Assembly (NCBI GenBank): GCA_016210825.1
Contig: JACQTM010000229.1
Location: 1-8,534 of the forward strand
Direction of reading: 5' to 3'
DNA: 8,534 nt
DNA from: Hyphomicrobiales bacterium
Lineage (GTDB): Bacteria; Pseudomonadota; Alphaproteobacteria; Rhizobiales; Xanthobacteraceae
Positions 1-6,838 of the stretch are shown here, piece after piece. The position numbers and the translations under genes are program-made. The notes under the pieces were generated by a model. The model was given only the letters and a program-made list of their open reading frames with translations, did not search any database and was not told where the DNA came from. The stretch's first letter is position 1; each line of letters opens with the position of its first letter.

Positions 1-1078
1 CATCGTGACCGGCTCCTGAAGGGAGCAGTCGCACATTAAACCCCAGATGCTCAATCGCCTGCGAAAGGCCGTTGATCATGACCGGTGAACAGGCCGTCGC
101 CGACGCTTGATGCAGGGTGGAGATCGATACCTGAACTTGTCGGCCGGCGGCTATCTGGCGAAAGGAGCGCGAGATCTCTTCGGTTGCGGCGTCTCGGATT
201 GTGTCTTTCGGTGATCTGACGTCAATCGTGAACCGAGCGCTCCCCGGAATAACGTTCACAGCGCATGGAAACACGTCCATTCGACCAACGGTCGCCACCA
301 TATCAGGCAATGAATTTGCGATGCGCTCGACGGCGAGCACCATTTCGGCCGCCGCCGTAAGGGCATCACGCCGAAGCAGCATGGGTACGGTGCCCGCGTG
401 TCCCGCCTCCCCGGTCACGACAACGGCAAGCCGTCGTACCCCGTTGATGGCTGTAACCACCCCAACGGGCAGGCCTTCGGATTCGAGGACTGGCCCCTGT
501 TCGATATGGATCTCAACGTATGCCAGGACCTTTTCGCGCGATCTCGCGATACCGGCGATGGCGGCGGGATCGCAGCCGAAAGCGACGAGCGCTTTGTGCA
601 GGCTGACGCCTTCGGCATCGCATGCTTCGAGGACCACTGGATCAAAATTTCCCGCCATGGCTCGGGATGCGGTGAGTGTCGTCGGAAAACGCACGCCTTC
701 CTCATCACCAAAGGCAACAACCTCGATAGCGAAAGGCAAGTTTTCGCGGCACTTCGAGAGTTCTTCGACCGCAACGAGGCCCGCGACGACACCAAGAGCA
801 CCATCGTACCGGCCGGCGTCTCGTACGGTGTCGATATGCGAACCTAATAGCAGCGCCGGTGTGCCCAGTATCGCGCTCTCATAACGGCCCACCACTGTCC
901 CGAGCGCATCGATCGAAACCGTAAGGCCCGCCTCGCGCATCCAGCAGGCGAGTTCCTCGCTAGCGGTTTTGTGGGCTTTCGACAGATAGAGCCGCGTCAA
1001 TTTTCCCGGTTCGTCGGAATGACGTGCAAGCTCAGCCAGGCGCTCCATCACGCGACGTCCGAGATATTCGCCGCTCAC
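1..1078 (-). CDS. allC: Allantoate amidohydrolase, M20 family (3' end cut by window edge)
   Basis: Binuclear-metal amidohydrolase of the hydantoinase/carbamoylase branch of peptidase family M20. In this context it probably hydrolyses allantoate to ureidoglycine, CO2 and ammonia in the cytoplasm. Translating the minus strand from GTG at 1078 gives 359 residues before the window edge; family members run about 410, so roughly 50 C-terminal residues are missing. Metal-site motifs are all visible: GSHIDTV (His81), GRYDGALG (Asp92), FGDEEGVRF (Glu126/127), EIHIEQGP (His191) and, at the very edge, SGAGHD (His358). GEAGHAGTVPM (around 223-233) is the dimerisation-domain motif near the substrate site. 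The GTG start overlaps the puuE stop (GTGA) and has an AAAGGG ribosome site about 6 bases upstream, so the two genes are translationally coupled. N-carbamoyl amino acid hydrolase or ureidoglycolate hydrolase activity are alternatives within the family; the neighbouring allantoinase favours allantoate. Confidence 0.88.
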   Translation of the reverse strand, partial: MSGEYLGRRVMERLAELARHSDEPGKLTRLYLSKAHKTASEELACWMREAGLTVSIDALGTVVGRYESAILGTPALLLGSHIDTVRDAGRYDGALGVVAGLVAVEELSKCRENLPFAIEVVAFGDEEGVRFPTTLTASRAMAGNFDPVVLEACDAEGVSLHKALVAFGCDPAAIAGIARSREKVLAYVEIHIEQGPVLESEGLPVGVVTAINGVRRLAVVVTGEAGHAGTVPMLLRRDALTAAAEMVLAVERIANSLPDMVATVGRMDVFPCAVNVIPGSARFTIDVRSPKDTIRDAATEEISRSFRQIAAGRQVQVSISTLHQASATACSPVMINGLSQAIEHLGFNVRLLPSGAGHD

Positions 1079-2001
1079 GAGCCGCCCTTTCGGGCAGAAT
1101 GTTCGGTATGCCAATGGCGTGCAATCTCAACGCGGCGAGGAATCCATACCTTCTCGTGGCCGAGCACGTAATCGAGAAAGCGCGCCAGCGAAGCGGCCCG
1201 ACCTGGGCGACCGACAAGCCGGCAATGCATGCCAACAGACATCATTCGCGGCCTCTCGGCGCCCTCCGCATAGAGGACATCGAAGCTATCCTTCAGATAG
1301 CTGAAGAATTGATCGCCACAATTGAAGCCCTGCGCGGTGGCGAAGCGCATGTCGTTGGCATCGAGAGAGTATGGAATGATGAGATGGAACCCGCGGGGGC
1401 CTTCGACCCAAAAGGGCAAATCGTCGGCATAGCTATCGGATGAGTACAGGAACTCACCATATTCCATAACAAGATCGAGTGTGTGCTCCGAAGATCGCCC
1501 GGTGTACCAGCCGAGCGGCCGTTCGCCCGTCACTTCGGTATGAATGCGGATGGCCTCCAATAGGTGTTGACGCTCCGCATCGCGAGAAAAGTCCTTGTAA
1601 TCGATCCACTTTAGTCCGTGGCTGGCAATCTCCCATCCAGCCTCTTTCATAGCTGCAACTTGCTCGGAGCTATGCATGAGCGCCATTGCAACGCCATACA
1701 CGGTGAGCAGGCAACGACGTTCGGTAAACATTCGCCAAATCCGCCAAAATCCCGCTCGCGCACCATATTCGTAGATCGATTCCATATTCATATGGCGCTG
1801 CCCCGGCCAAGGCTGCGCACCGACGATCTCGGACAGAAATGCCTCTGACGCAGGATCTCCATGAAGAATGCAATTCTCTCCCCCCTCCTCGTAATTGAGC
1901 ACGAACTGGACTGCGATCCGCGCGTCATCGGGCCAGCGTGCGTGCGGCGGCATTCGCCCATAACCTTTCATGTCGCGGGGGTAGGAGATGGCGGGGGGCA
2001 T
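1075..2001 (-). CDS. puuE: Allantoinase PuuE (polysaccharide-deacetylase-fold, metal-independent type)
   Basis: Cytoplasmic allantoinase that opens the hydantoin ring of (S)-allantoin to allantoate. It belongs to the PuuE class recruited from NodB/polysaccharide deacetylases, not the classical metal-dependent AllB class. The 308 residues match the usual PuuE length. Visible family motifs are GYGRMPP (13-19), FVLNYEEGGE (33-42, at the place where true deacetylases carry their Asp metal motif), SHGLKWIDY (127-135), GWYTGRSSEHT (164-174), GMHCRLVGRPGR (257-268) and WIPRRVEIARHW (286-297). ATG at 2001 was chosen because an AAGGGAG ribosome site lies 7 bases upstream; a TTG directly before it would add one residue at poorer spacing. 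It follows the GntR gene by 79 bases, enough for its own promoter, and overlaps the allantoate amidohydrolase downstream. The fold and motifs are read from sequence; substrate identity is from family knowledge and context. Confidence 0.93.
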   Translation of the reverse strand: MPPAISYPRDMKGYGRMPPHARWPDDARIAVQFVLNYEEGGENCILHGDPASEAFLSEIVGAQPWPGQRHMNMESIYEYGARAGFWRIWRMFTERRCLLTVYGVAMALMHSSEQVAAMKEAGWEIASHGLKWIDYKDFSRDAERQHLLEAIRIHTEVTGERPLGWYTGRSSEHTLDLVMEYGEFLYSSDSYADDLPFWVEGPRGFHLIIPYSLDANDMRFATAQGFNCGDQFFSYLKDSFDVLYAEGAERPRMMSVGMHCRLVGRPGRAASLARFLDYVLGHEKVWIPRRVEIARHWHTEHSARKGGS

Positions 2002-2049
2002 CAATAGACTCCCTTCTGGATGTCAGTGGATCACACCACCAGAAGCGCC

Positions 2050-2079
2050 ATACAATCCAGACTTAATGCGTTCTCGCAA
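2050..2079 (-). promoter_or_regulatory. Possible puuE promoter / regulator half-site
   Basis: In the 79-base gap before puuE, the minus strand reads TTGCGA (2079-2074), an 18-base spacer, then TTGTAT (2055-2050). The same spacing and a similar pair (TTGAGC, 18 bases, TTGTAT) occurs before uraD at 2884-2913, where TTGTAT is part of a palindrome. This may be a promoter with an overlapping half-operator, giving puuE and the amidohydrolase control separate from gntR. Both hexamers are poor matches to the sigma-70 consensus, so this is an inference from the repeated arrangement. Confidence 0.25.
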
Positions 2080-2080
2080 C

Positions 2081-2812
2081 TCATGCGGCGGCCCTTCGTT
2101 TTGTGCCGCCACGTACGATCGAGAGCGCCGCATGCAAGTCGAACTTCGAAGCAGGCTCCGCCGGTATCGCAAGATCTCGTTCGACGTGGACGAGATGCTC
2201 ATCCATTAGACGTATAGCTAGATCGATATCATGTCGCCGAATTGCGGCGATCAGCGCTGCGTGTTCGTCCGAGGAGCAGGAGGCGGCGCGGCTCGTTTGA
2301 AAGAGCAGTGTCACCAGCGACGAACGCGACACGAGATCGGACAGCACGTGTGTAAGCACTTCATTGCCAACAAACTCGGCAATCCCGACATGGAACGTAC
2401 CTAAAAGCCGGTTGCGAAGCGCCACGTTGCCAGCAACGATCGCGCGTCTTTCGGCTTCGAGATGCGAATCGAGTTCCGCAAGTTGTCGTTCGGTCGCGCA
2501 AGCGGCAAAACGCTCGATCAATTCACGCTCAATAACGCGGCGAGCGTCAAACACTTGTTGTGCTTCACTCGGACTTGGTTGCGTCACGAATGCGCCACGT
2601 CGCGGACGCAGCGTAATGAGCTTGTTTTGCGCCAGCCGATTGAGCGCCTGTCGCACCTTAGGACGCGATACGCCGAAGATCTCGCACAGCTTCTCCTCGC
2701 CGAGCTTGGCTCCGGGCGGTAGTCTCTGCTCAAGCACAGCCTCGGTAATCCGCTCGACGATTGTTTCGGTGCTTGCGGTGAAGCGGCGGGATTTCGACTT
2801 TTGTGTCTTCAT
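2081..2812 (-). CDS. GntR-family transcriptional regulator with FCD ligand domain
   Basis: DNA-binding regulator of the FadR subgroup of GntR, 243 residues, the usual size. The N-terminal winged helix-turn-helix spans about 14-77, with PPGAKLGEEKLCEIFGVSRPKVRQAL (core 32-57) and the wing LRPRRGAFV (68-76). An all-helical FCD domain follows, about 83-215, with conserved histidines at FHVGIAEFVGN (His141), DEHAALIAAI (His184) and MDEHLVHVE (His206). The Asp normally four residues before the first of these is not present (Leu137), so metal binding may be incomplete. The reading frame is open far upstream, but ATG at 2812 is the natural start because the family domain begins right after it. No good Shine-Dalgarno precedes it; TATACG only 10 bases upstream suggests a nearly leaderless message. 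It is divergent from the uraD operon and the first gene of the puuE strand, so it probably senses a purine-ureide intermediate and controls both units, as GntR proteins do in other purine loci. Confidence 0.88.
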   Translation of the reverse strand: MKTQKSKSRRFTASTETIVERITEAVLEQRLPPGAKLGEEKLCEIFGVSRPKVRQALNRLAQNKLITLRPRRGAFVTQPSPSEAQQVFDARRVIERELIERFAACATERQLAELDSHLEAERRAIVAGNVALRNRLLGTFHVGIAEFVGNEVLTHVLSDLVSRSSLVTLLFQTSRAASCSSDEHAALIAAIRRHDIDLAIRLMDEHLVHVERDLAIPAEPASKFDLHAALSIVRGGTKRRAAA

Positions 2813-2821
2813 CGGCAAGAC

Positions 2822-2830
2822 GTATACAAG
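2822..2830 (-). promoter_or_regulatory. TTGTATAC box next to the gntR start (candidate operator)
   Basis: The minus strand reads CTTGTATAC, with the GTATAC core at 2822-2827, only 9 bases before the gntR start codon. The same nine bases occur in the uraD-proximal box. The position fits autoregulation by the GntR protein, and TATACG may also act as the -10 of a nearly leaderless gntR message. The site is seen directly; its role is inferred. Confidence 0.4.
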
Positions 2831-2859
2831 TTTTCCAAGTGATCGAAAGCATGATGTCG

Positions 2860-2874
2860 ATAAGTGCAACTTAT
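2860..2874. repeat. 15-base inverted repeat in the control region
   Basis: ATAAGT, a 3-base spacer GCA, then ACTTAT: perfect 6-base arms. It lies midway between the two TTGTATAC boxes, whose centres are 88 bases apart. It could be an operator for a dimeric regulator, either the local GntR protein or another factor. It is too small and AT-rich to be a terminator. Confidence 0.4.
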
Positions 2875-2907
2875 GCTTTAAATTTGAGCTATCGGGAAGC
2901 GGAAATC

Positions 2908-2917
2908 TTGTATACAA
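2908..2917. promoter_or_regulatory. Palindromic TTGTATACAA box before uraD (candidate operator)
   Basis: A perfect 10-base palindrome, TTGTATACAA, 22 bases upstream of the uraD ATG and overlapping the likely -10 element. Short palindromes of this form are typical of GntR/FadR-type operators, and the left half recurs next to gntR. Predicted to be the main repression site for the seven-gene uraD operon; not demonstrable from sequence alone. Confidence 0.5.
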
Positions 2918-2939
2918 ATTATGCAAGTATGGAGGCCGT

Positions 2940-3470
2940 ATGGGGACCGCCCTGCGATCCGGTCTGGAATTGGTCAATTCGGCGGACAGGGATAAGTTCG
3001 TGGCGCTGTTGGGCGATGTCTTCGAGAACTCTCCCTGGATTGCAGAAGACGTCCTTGCGTATCGGCCATTTCGAAGCCTCGACGAGCTGCATCGTGCGAT
3101 GATGCGATGTGTGCACAATGCACCCCAGTCCCGACAACTTAGGCTGATCCGCGCGCACCCCGAGCTTGCGGGCCGGGAGGCGACCAAGGGTACGATGACG
3201 ACGGATTCAACGAGCGAACAGGGCCGTCTCGGCTTTACGACATTGACCCACGCCGAACTCCTGGAGATCTCCGAGCTCAATCGCCGCTATCGCGACAAAT
3301 TCGGCTTCCCTTGTATTATCGCACTGCGCCTGCACGAGAAGCGCGATAGTGTCATGGCGGAGATGGCGCGTCGCATCGGAAATGACGCCGTAACCGAAAT
3401 TGCGAATGCATTGCAGCAGATCGGCCATATCACGCGTGGCCGGCTTGCCAAAATCATGGGCGGAACCTGA
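2940..3470 (+). CDS. uraD: 2-oxo-4-hydroxy-4-carboxy-5-ureidoimidazoline (OHCU) decarboxylase
   Basis: Cofactor-free decarboxylase converting OHCU to (S)-allantoin, the third step of urate breakdown. The 176 residues are standard for the family, and the protein is all-helical by appearance. The catalytic His is in RAHPELAG (His73) and the catalytic Glu in TSEQGRLGF (Glu93). FGFPCIIALRL (121-131) is the conserved core near the substrate pocket; SELNRRYRDKFGFP is the usual family signature. ATG at 2940 was chosen because GGAGG ends 4 bases before it and the family domain begins shortly after; the frame stays open far upstream but that stretch runs antisense through gntR. It is the first gene of the plus-strand operon, with uraH starting 1 base after its stop. 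Regulation is probably through the TTGTATACAA box just upstream. No signal peptide, so cytoplasmic. Confidence 0.94.
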   Translation: MGTALRSGLELVNSADRDKFVALLGDVFENSPWIAEDVLAYRPFRSLDELHRAMMRCVHNAPQSRQLRLIRAHPELAGREATKGTMTTDSTSEQGRLGFTTLTHAELLEISELNRRYRDKFGFPCIIALRLHEKRDSVMAEMARRIGNDAVTEIANALQQIGHITRGRLAKIMGGT

Positions 3471-3471
3471 A

Positions 3472-3825
3472 ATGGGCAGACTTTCGACCCACGTTCTCGA
3501 CACATCATGCGGCCGGCCCGCCGCCGGAGTGAAGGTCGATCTGTTCCGGTTTGAGAAAGCGGACTGGCAGCGTCTCAAGACCGTTCTGACCAATACTGAC
3601 GGGCGGGTGAACGAACCGCTCCTGGCCGGTGACAATCTCGTTGCGGGCCGCTACCGGCTCGACTTCCACGTCGGTGCTTATTTCCGCACGATGGGTGTCG
3701 CTTTGCCCAATCCGCCATTCTTGGAAGAAGTACCGATCCTGATTGGCATCGCCGATCCAAGCTTGCACTACCACGTGCCGCTGCTTTGCTCGCCGTGGAG
3801 CTATGCGACGTACCGGGGAAGTTGA
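3472..3825 (+). CDS. uraH: 5-Hydroxyisourate hydrolase (transthyretin-like)
   Basis: Hydrolyses 5-hydroxyisourate, the product of urate oxidase, to OHCU, which the adjacent UraD uses. The 117 residues are full length for a cytoplasmic HIU hydrolase; there is no signal peptide. All family signatures are present: LSTHVLDTSCGRPA at the N-terminus (His7), DGRVNEPLL (Arg45), LHYHVPLL (His99/His101) and the diagnostic C-terminal YRGS. The family forms a tetramer whose active sites lie in the central channel and use these His, Arg and Ser residues. The gene starts 1 base after uraD and is followed within 10 bases by the ABC ATPase, so it is in the same operon. It should be the catalytically competent copy of the two HIU-hydrolase-like genes in the window. 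Confidence 0.95.
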   Translation: MGRLSTHVLDTSCGRPAAGVKVDLFRFEKADWQRLKTVLTNTDGRVNEPLLAGDNLVAGRYRLDFHVGAYFRTMGVALPNPPFLEEVPILIGIADPSLHYHVPLLCSPWSYATYRGS

Positions 3826-3834
3826 GGTGTGACC

Positions 3835-4920
3835 GTGCACCGTGGCCATCAACTCCGTCTTGAGGGTATCACACACCGGTTTGGCGAGTTTGTCGCCGTG
3901 CAAGGCATTGATCTCGACATTGCGGGTGGAGAAATCATTGCCCTGCTCGGACCATCGGGTTGCGGTAAATCGACGATATTGCGGATCGTATCTGGTTTCA
4001 TCAGTCAGACCCAAGGTCGCGTTATGTTTGACGGAGAGGAGGTTGACCACCTTCCCCCCAACCGGCGTGCTGTCGGGATCGTATTTCAGAACTACGCGTT
4101 ATTCCCGCACATGACCGTGCGGCAGAATGTGGCATTCGGTCTCGAAGCTCAGAAATGGCAGCGCGATCGCATTGCTCCGCGTGTGGACGAGATGCTTAGC
4201 TTGGTGCACATGCGCGAATTCGCCGAAAGGATGCCGCGCGAACTTTCCGGAGGACAGCAACAGCGCGTGGCACTTGCCCGCTGTCTTGCGGTCGATCCGA
4301 AGGTCCTGCTTCTTGACGAGCCCTTTGGCGCTCTCGACAAAAACCTTCGCCTCGATATGCAGATCGAGGTGAAGCGCCTACAGCGCGAATACGGAATCAC
4401 AACCATCCTCGTGACACATGATCAGGAGGAAGCGCTCTCCATGGCGGATCGGATCGCTGTCATGAGTCGGGGCTGCATCGAGCAGGTATCGTCGCCGACG
4501 GAAATTTACGACCAGCCCGCCACACTTTTTGTCAATCAGTTTGTCGGAACGACAAACATCATTCCCGGCGAGCTTATTGAATCTGATGCCACTGCGTGTC
4601 GCGTGCGGCTCGTGACCGGCGAGACGCTTGAAGCCACAAGTCGCCCGGGTCTGCACGCCGGCGCCAAGGTCGTTGTTAGCATCCGCCCCGAGCATATGCG
4701 GCTCCAGGACGAGTTCGTCCCAAACTGCATGAGGGGATCCGTCAAGGCCGTTCTGCCTCTTGGCCCCTATGTTCTCTACGAAATCGAGCTCGGAGCTGGC
4801 GCCACCATTAAGGTCAGCGCGCCGCGGCGTGCGGCCGGGGATTCATTGCGGGCGCTCGGCCAGATGGTTCACGCCGCTCCGGCAAAGGTGGCGGCATGCC
4901 TCGTTTTTCCATCCCAGTAA
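3835..4920 (+). CDS. ABC transporter ATP-binding protein, PotA/spermidine-putrescine type
   Basis: Cytoplasmic ATPase that powers the importer encoded by the next three genes. All nucleotide-binding motifs are intact (numbering from 3835): Walker A GPSGCGKST (39-47), Q-loop VFQNYALFPHMTV (Gln85), signature LSGGQQQR (137-144), Walker B VLLLDEPFGALD (157-168) and switch His in VTHDQEEAL (His195). The C-terminal third, about 240-361, is a TOBE-type regulatory domain (FVGTTNIIPGE, RPEHMRL), as in PotA/MalK-type importers. The length of 361 residues is normal. GTG at 3835 is preferred because GAGG at 3824-3827 lies 7 bases before it; GTG at 3829 would add two residues but sits almost on that ribosome site. 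It follows uraH by 9 bases and precedes the binding protein by 27. The subfamily is clear; the substrate is not, and the operon points to a purine or ureide. Confidence 0.93.
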   Translation: MHRGHQLRLEGITHRFGEFVAVQGIDLDIAGGEIIALLGPSGCGKSTILRIVSGFISQTQGRVMFDGEEVDHLPPNRRAVGIVFQNYALFPHMTVRQNVAFGLEAQKWQRDRIAPRVDEMLSLVHMREFAERMPRELSGGQQQRVALARCLAVDPKVLLLDEPFGALDKNLRLDMQIEVKRLQREYGITTILVTHDQEEALSMADRIAVMSRGCIEQVSSPTEIYDQPATLFVNQFVGTTNIIPGELIESDATACRVRLVTGETLEATSRPGLHAGAKVVVSIRPEHMRLQDEFVPNCMRGSVKAVLPLGPYVLYEIELGAGATIKVSAPRRAAGDSLRALGQMVHAAPAKVAACLVFPSQ

Positions 4921-4947
4921 GTTGCAATCGGATCAAAGGAGAAAGTC

Positions 4948-5997
4948 ATGAGTAGCAAGATCAGCCGCCGCAATGTGCTTGCGTCGGGACTGTCGCTTGG
5001 TGCTGCCTCGCTGTTGCCGGCATACACACTTGCACAAAGCAAGACGCTTGTTGCCGCAACCTTTCCCGGCACTTGGAACGAGGCGCACCGCGCGATTCTG
5101 AAACCTGCGTTCGAGAAGCGCACCGGCGCTTCGATCACGCAGTCCATTATTCTCGGCCAAGATCAGGTCTCGCGGCTCATCGCCGCCAAGGGTAGCCAAC
5201 CGCCATTCGACGTCGCTATCTTCGATTCACCCCAGGTTCTCGATGCGGTGAAGCAGGGATTGATCGCCGAATATCCGGTGGCGAAATCGCCGAATTACAA
5301 AGACTTGCTGCCCGAGTTCCAAGATAAGTGGGGCCCAAAAATCTCCATGCAGGTGATCGGCATCGGCTACAACCCCAAGAAAATCACCACACCACCGAAA
5401 AGCTGGAAGGAACTCAGGGATCCGAAATACAAGGGACGCGTCGGATTGACCGCGCTGAACAGCCAGCTCGGCATTGCTTTCTTAGCCGAGCTCAACCGCC
5501 TCAACGGCGGCAGCGAAACAGACTTCGAACCTGCATTCAAAGCACTACGTGAGCTGTTGCCAAACGTCGGCGCCATTGGCGCGAATCTTGGTGCTTATGC
5601 GACGCTCTGGCAGCAAGAGCAGATCGATATTGCTCCGTACAATTTCAACTTCGTGCAAACGCTCAAGGGCAAGGGTGTTCCGGTCGAACTCGCGATTCCG
5701 GAATCAGGCCCTGTCGGCTGGTTTACCAGCATGCACATCGTAACTAAGGCGGCCGAGCCCGATCTCGCCATGGCTTACATCGATACGCACCTTGATCCCG
5801 CGGTGCAGGCGGCGATGATGAAGCCGCCCTTCGATGTCATCCCAACGAACAGCAAGGTGAAGCTGGAAGGAGCAATCACACAGTCAATCGCCAAGAGCCA
5901 CGCCGAGCTAAGCAAGATTCGTGGATTCGATTGGGAAAAGCTCAATCCTCAGCGATCCGCGCTCATCGAGCGCTTCAATCGCGAAATCAAGCTGTGA
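4948..5997 (+). CDS. ABC transporter substrate-binding protein, PotD-like, Tat-exported
   Basis: Periplasmic binding protein that captures the ligand for this importer, 349 residues. The N-terminus is a Tat signal: SRRNVL at residues 6-11, a hydrophobic stretch (ASGLSLGAASLLPAY, 12-26) and likely cleavage after TLA at 29/30. The mature part begins KTLVAATFPGTW and looks like the extracellular solute-binding family that includes PotD (SBP_bac_8-type), with the two-lobe features SQPPFDVAIFDSP (88-100), GIGYNPKKI (about 136-144) and GWFTSMHIVTKAAEPDLAM near the C-terminal lobe. AAAGGAG lies 6 bases before the ATG, the strongest ribosome site in the operon, consistent with the excess of binding protein such systems need. 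Tat export implies cytoplasmic folding before export. Ligand unknown; assignment to polyamines would be by fold only, and the flanking uraH genes argue for a purine or ureide. Confidence 0.9.
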   Translation: MSSKISRRNVLASGLSLGAASLLPAYTLAQSKTLVAATFPGTWNEAHRAILKPAFEKRTGASITQSIILGQDQVSRLIAAKGSQPPFDVAIFDSPQVLDAVKQGLIAEYPVAKSPNYKDLLPEFQDKWGPKISMQVIGIGYNPKKITTPPKSWKELRDPKYKGRVGLTALNSQLGIAFLAELNRLNGGSETDFEPAFKALRELLPNVGAIGANLGAYATLWQQEQIDIAPYNFNFVQTLKGKGVPVELAIPESGPVGWFTSMHIVTKAAEPDLAMAYIDTHLDPAVQAAMMKPPFDVIPTNSKVKLEGAITQSIAKSHAELSKIRGFDWEKLNPQRSALIERFNREIKL

Positions 5998-6015
5998 GAC
6001 AATGGTGGGCGGCAC

Positions 6016-6834
6016 GTGCGTTTCTCCGAATCCCAACTTGCTCTGCCACTGGCGGCTCTTTTCGTTACGTTTTTCGTTGCGCCGCTCAGCGTGTTGGTTG
6101 CGCTGTCGCTTGTGACAGAGCAAGGCGGAAATACGTTCACAGCCGTCCACTACATTAAGTTCTTCACGGACTCCTTCAATTACTCGATCCTTTTCGAGAC
6201 ATTGTTGCTGGGCTTGAAGGCCACTGGGGTGTGCCTTCTCTTCGGCTATCCGATCGCTTGGATTGCCGCCCGCGCAAAGGCCCGGTGGCAGAGCGTGTTG
6301 ATCTTTCTAGTCATCCTCCCAATTCTGACGAGCGTCGTCGTCCGTACATTTTCATGGATCGTCATCCTGGGGCGCCAAGGCATTCTTAATCAGATCGTGC
6401 TTGGGCTTGGCCTTTCGCACGAGCCGGTGCAGCTTCTATTCACCGAGGTCGGAGTAGTGATAGTCCTAGCGCAGGTGCAGATGCCCCTCATGGTATTGCC
6501 GATCCTCACTGTATTGACCCGCGTCGATACCAATCTGGCGGATGCGTCACGCGCACTGGGCGCGGGAGAATGGCGGACGCTTTGGCGCGTGACGTTGCCA
6601 CTCTCTTTGCCAGGTATCGTTGCGGGTTGTATTTTGACTTATTCCGCATGCGTCACCGCTTTTGTCACGCAAACGCTGATCGGCGGTGCGCGCCTCATCT
6701 ACATGCCGTTGCAGATCTATCAACAAGCGATTGGCGCGAATAATTGGCCATTCGCTGCCGCCATCTCGGTCATCTTCATGATCGCGGTGCTCGCGCTGAT
6801 TTCGCTTTTCGGTATGTTTGGGCGGCGGGTCTAG
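6016..6834 (+). CDS. ABC transporter permease, PotB-like
   Basis: First of two inner-membrane permease subunits, 272 residues with about six membrane helices (approximately 8-32, 61-85, 92-118, 143-166, 198-222, 246-268). The cytoplasmic EAA loop that docks the ATPase is plain at 176-200: DASRALGAGEWRTLWRVTLP then LSLPG. The position of the helices and the loop matches the PotB/CysU-like BPD_transp_1 family. GTG at 6016 is the only in-frame start after the in-frame stop of the binding-protein gene 18 bases upstream; TGGTGGG at 6003-6009 is a modest ribosome site. It pairs with the next gene to form the membrane channel. An ATG at 6002 is in another frame and does not serve this gene. Confidence 0.92.
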   Translation: MRFSESQLALPLAALFVTFFVAPLSVLVALSLVTEQGGNTFTAVHYIKFFTDSFNYSILFETLLLGLKATGVCLLFGYPIAWIAARAKARWQSVLIFLVILPILTSVVVRTFSWIVILGRQGILNQIVLGLGLSHEPVQLLFTEVGVVIVLAQVQMPLMVLPILTVLTRVDTNLADASRALGAGEWRTLWRVTLPLSLPGIVAGCILTYSACVTAFVTQTLIGGARLIYMPLQIYQQAIGANNWPFAAAISVIFMIAVLALISLFGMFGRRV

Positions 6835-6838
6835 ATCC

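Larger units (their letters stand above)
2813..2939. promoter_or_regulatory. Divergent control region between gntR and uraD
   Basis: This 127-base AT-richer gap must carry the promoters of both divergent units. It holds two copies of CTTGTATAC in opposite orientation (at 2822-2830 on the minus strand and 2907-2915 on the plus strand) and a 15-base inverted repeat almost exactly midway between them (2860-2874). A candidate uraD promoter is TTGAGC (2884-2889), an 18-base spacer and TTGTAT (2908-2913), the latter inside the right-hand palindrome. A bound repressor there would block the polymerase. The ribosome site of uraD (GGAGG, 2931-2935) closes the region. Confidence 0.6.

Noticed and set aside
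201..884. Open frames on the plus strand (227 and 149 codons) at the left end
   Set aside because: They are antisense to the allantoate amidohydrolase, whose minus-strand translation carries all its metal-site motifs; the plus-strand proteins are low-complexity Ser/Thr/Arg-rich shadows.
2364..2939. Long upstream extension of the uraD frame
   Set aside because: It is antisense to gntR; a ribosome site and family-length protein support ATG at 2940.
2813..3280. A 156-codon N-terminal extension of the GntR frame
   Set aside because: It runs antisense through uraD and the control region. The GntR domain starts normally at the ATG at 2812.
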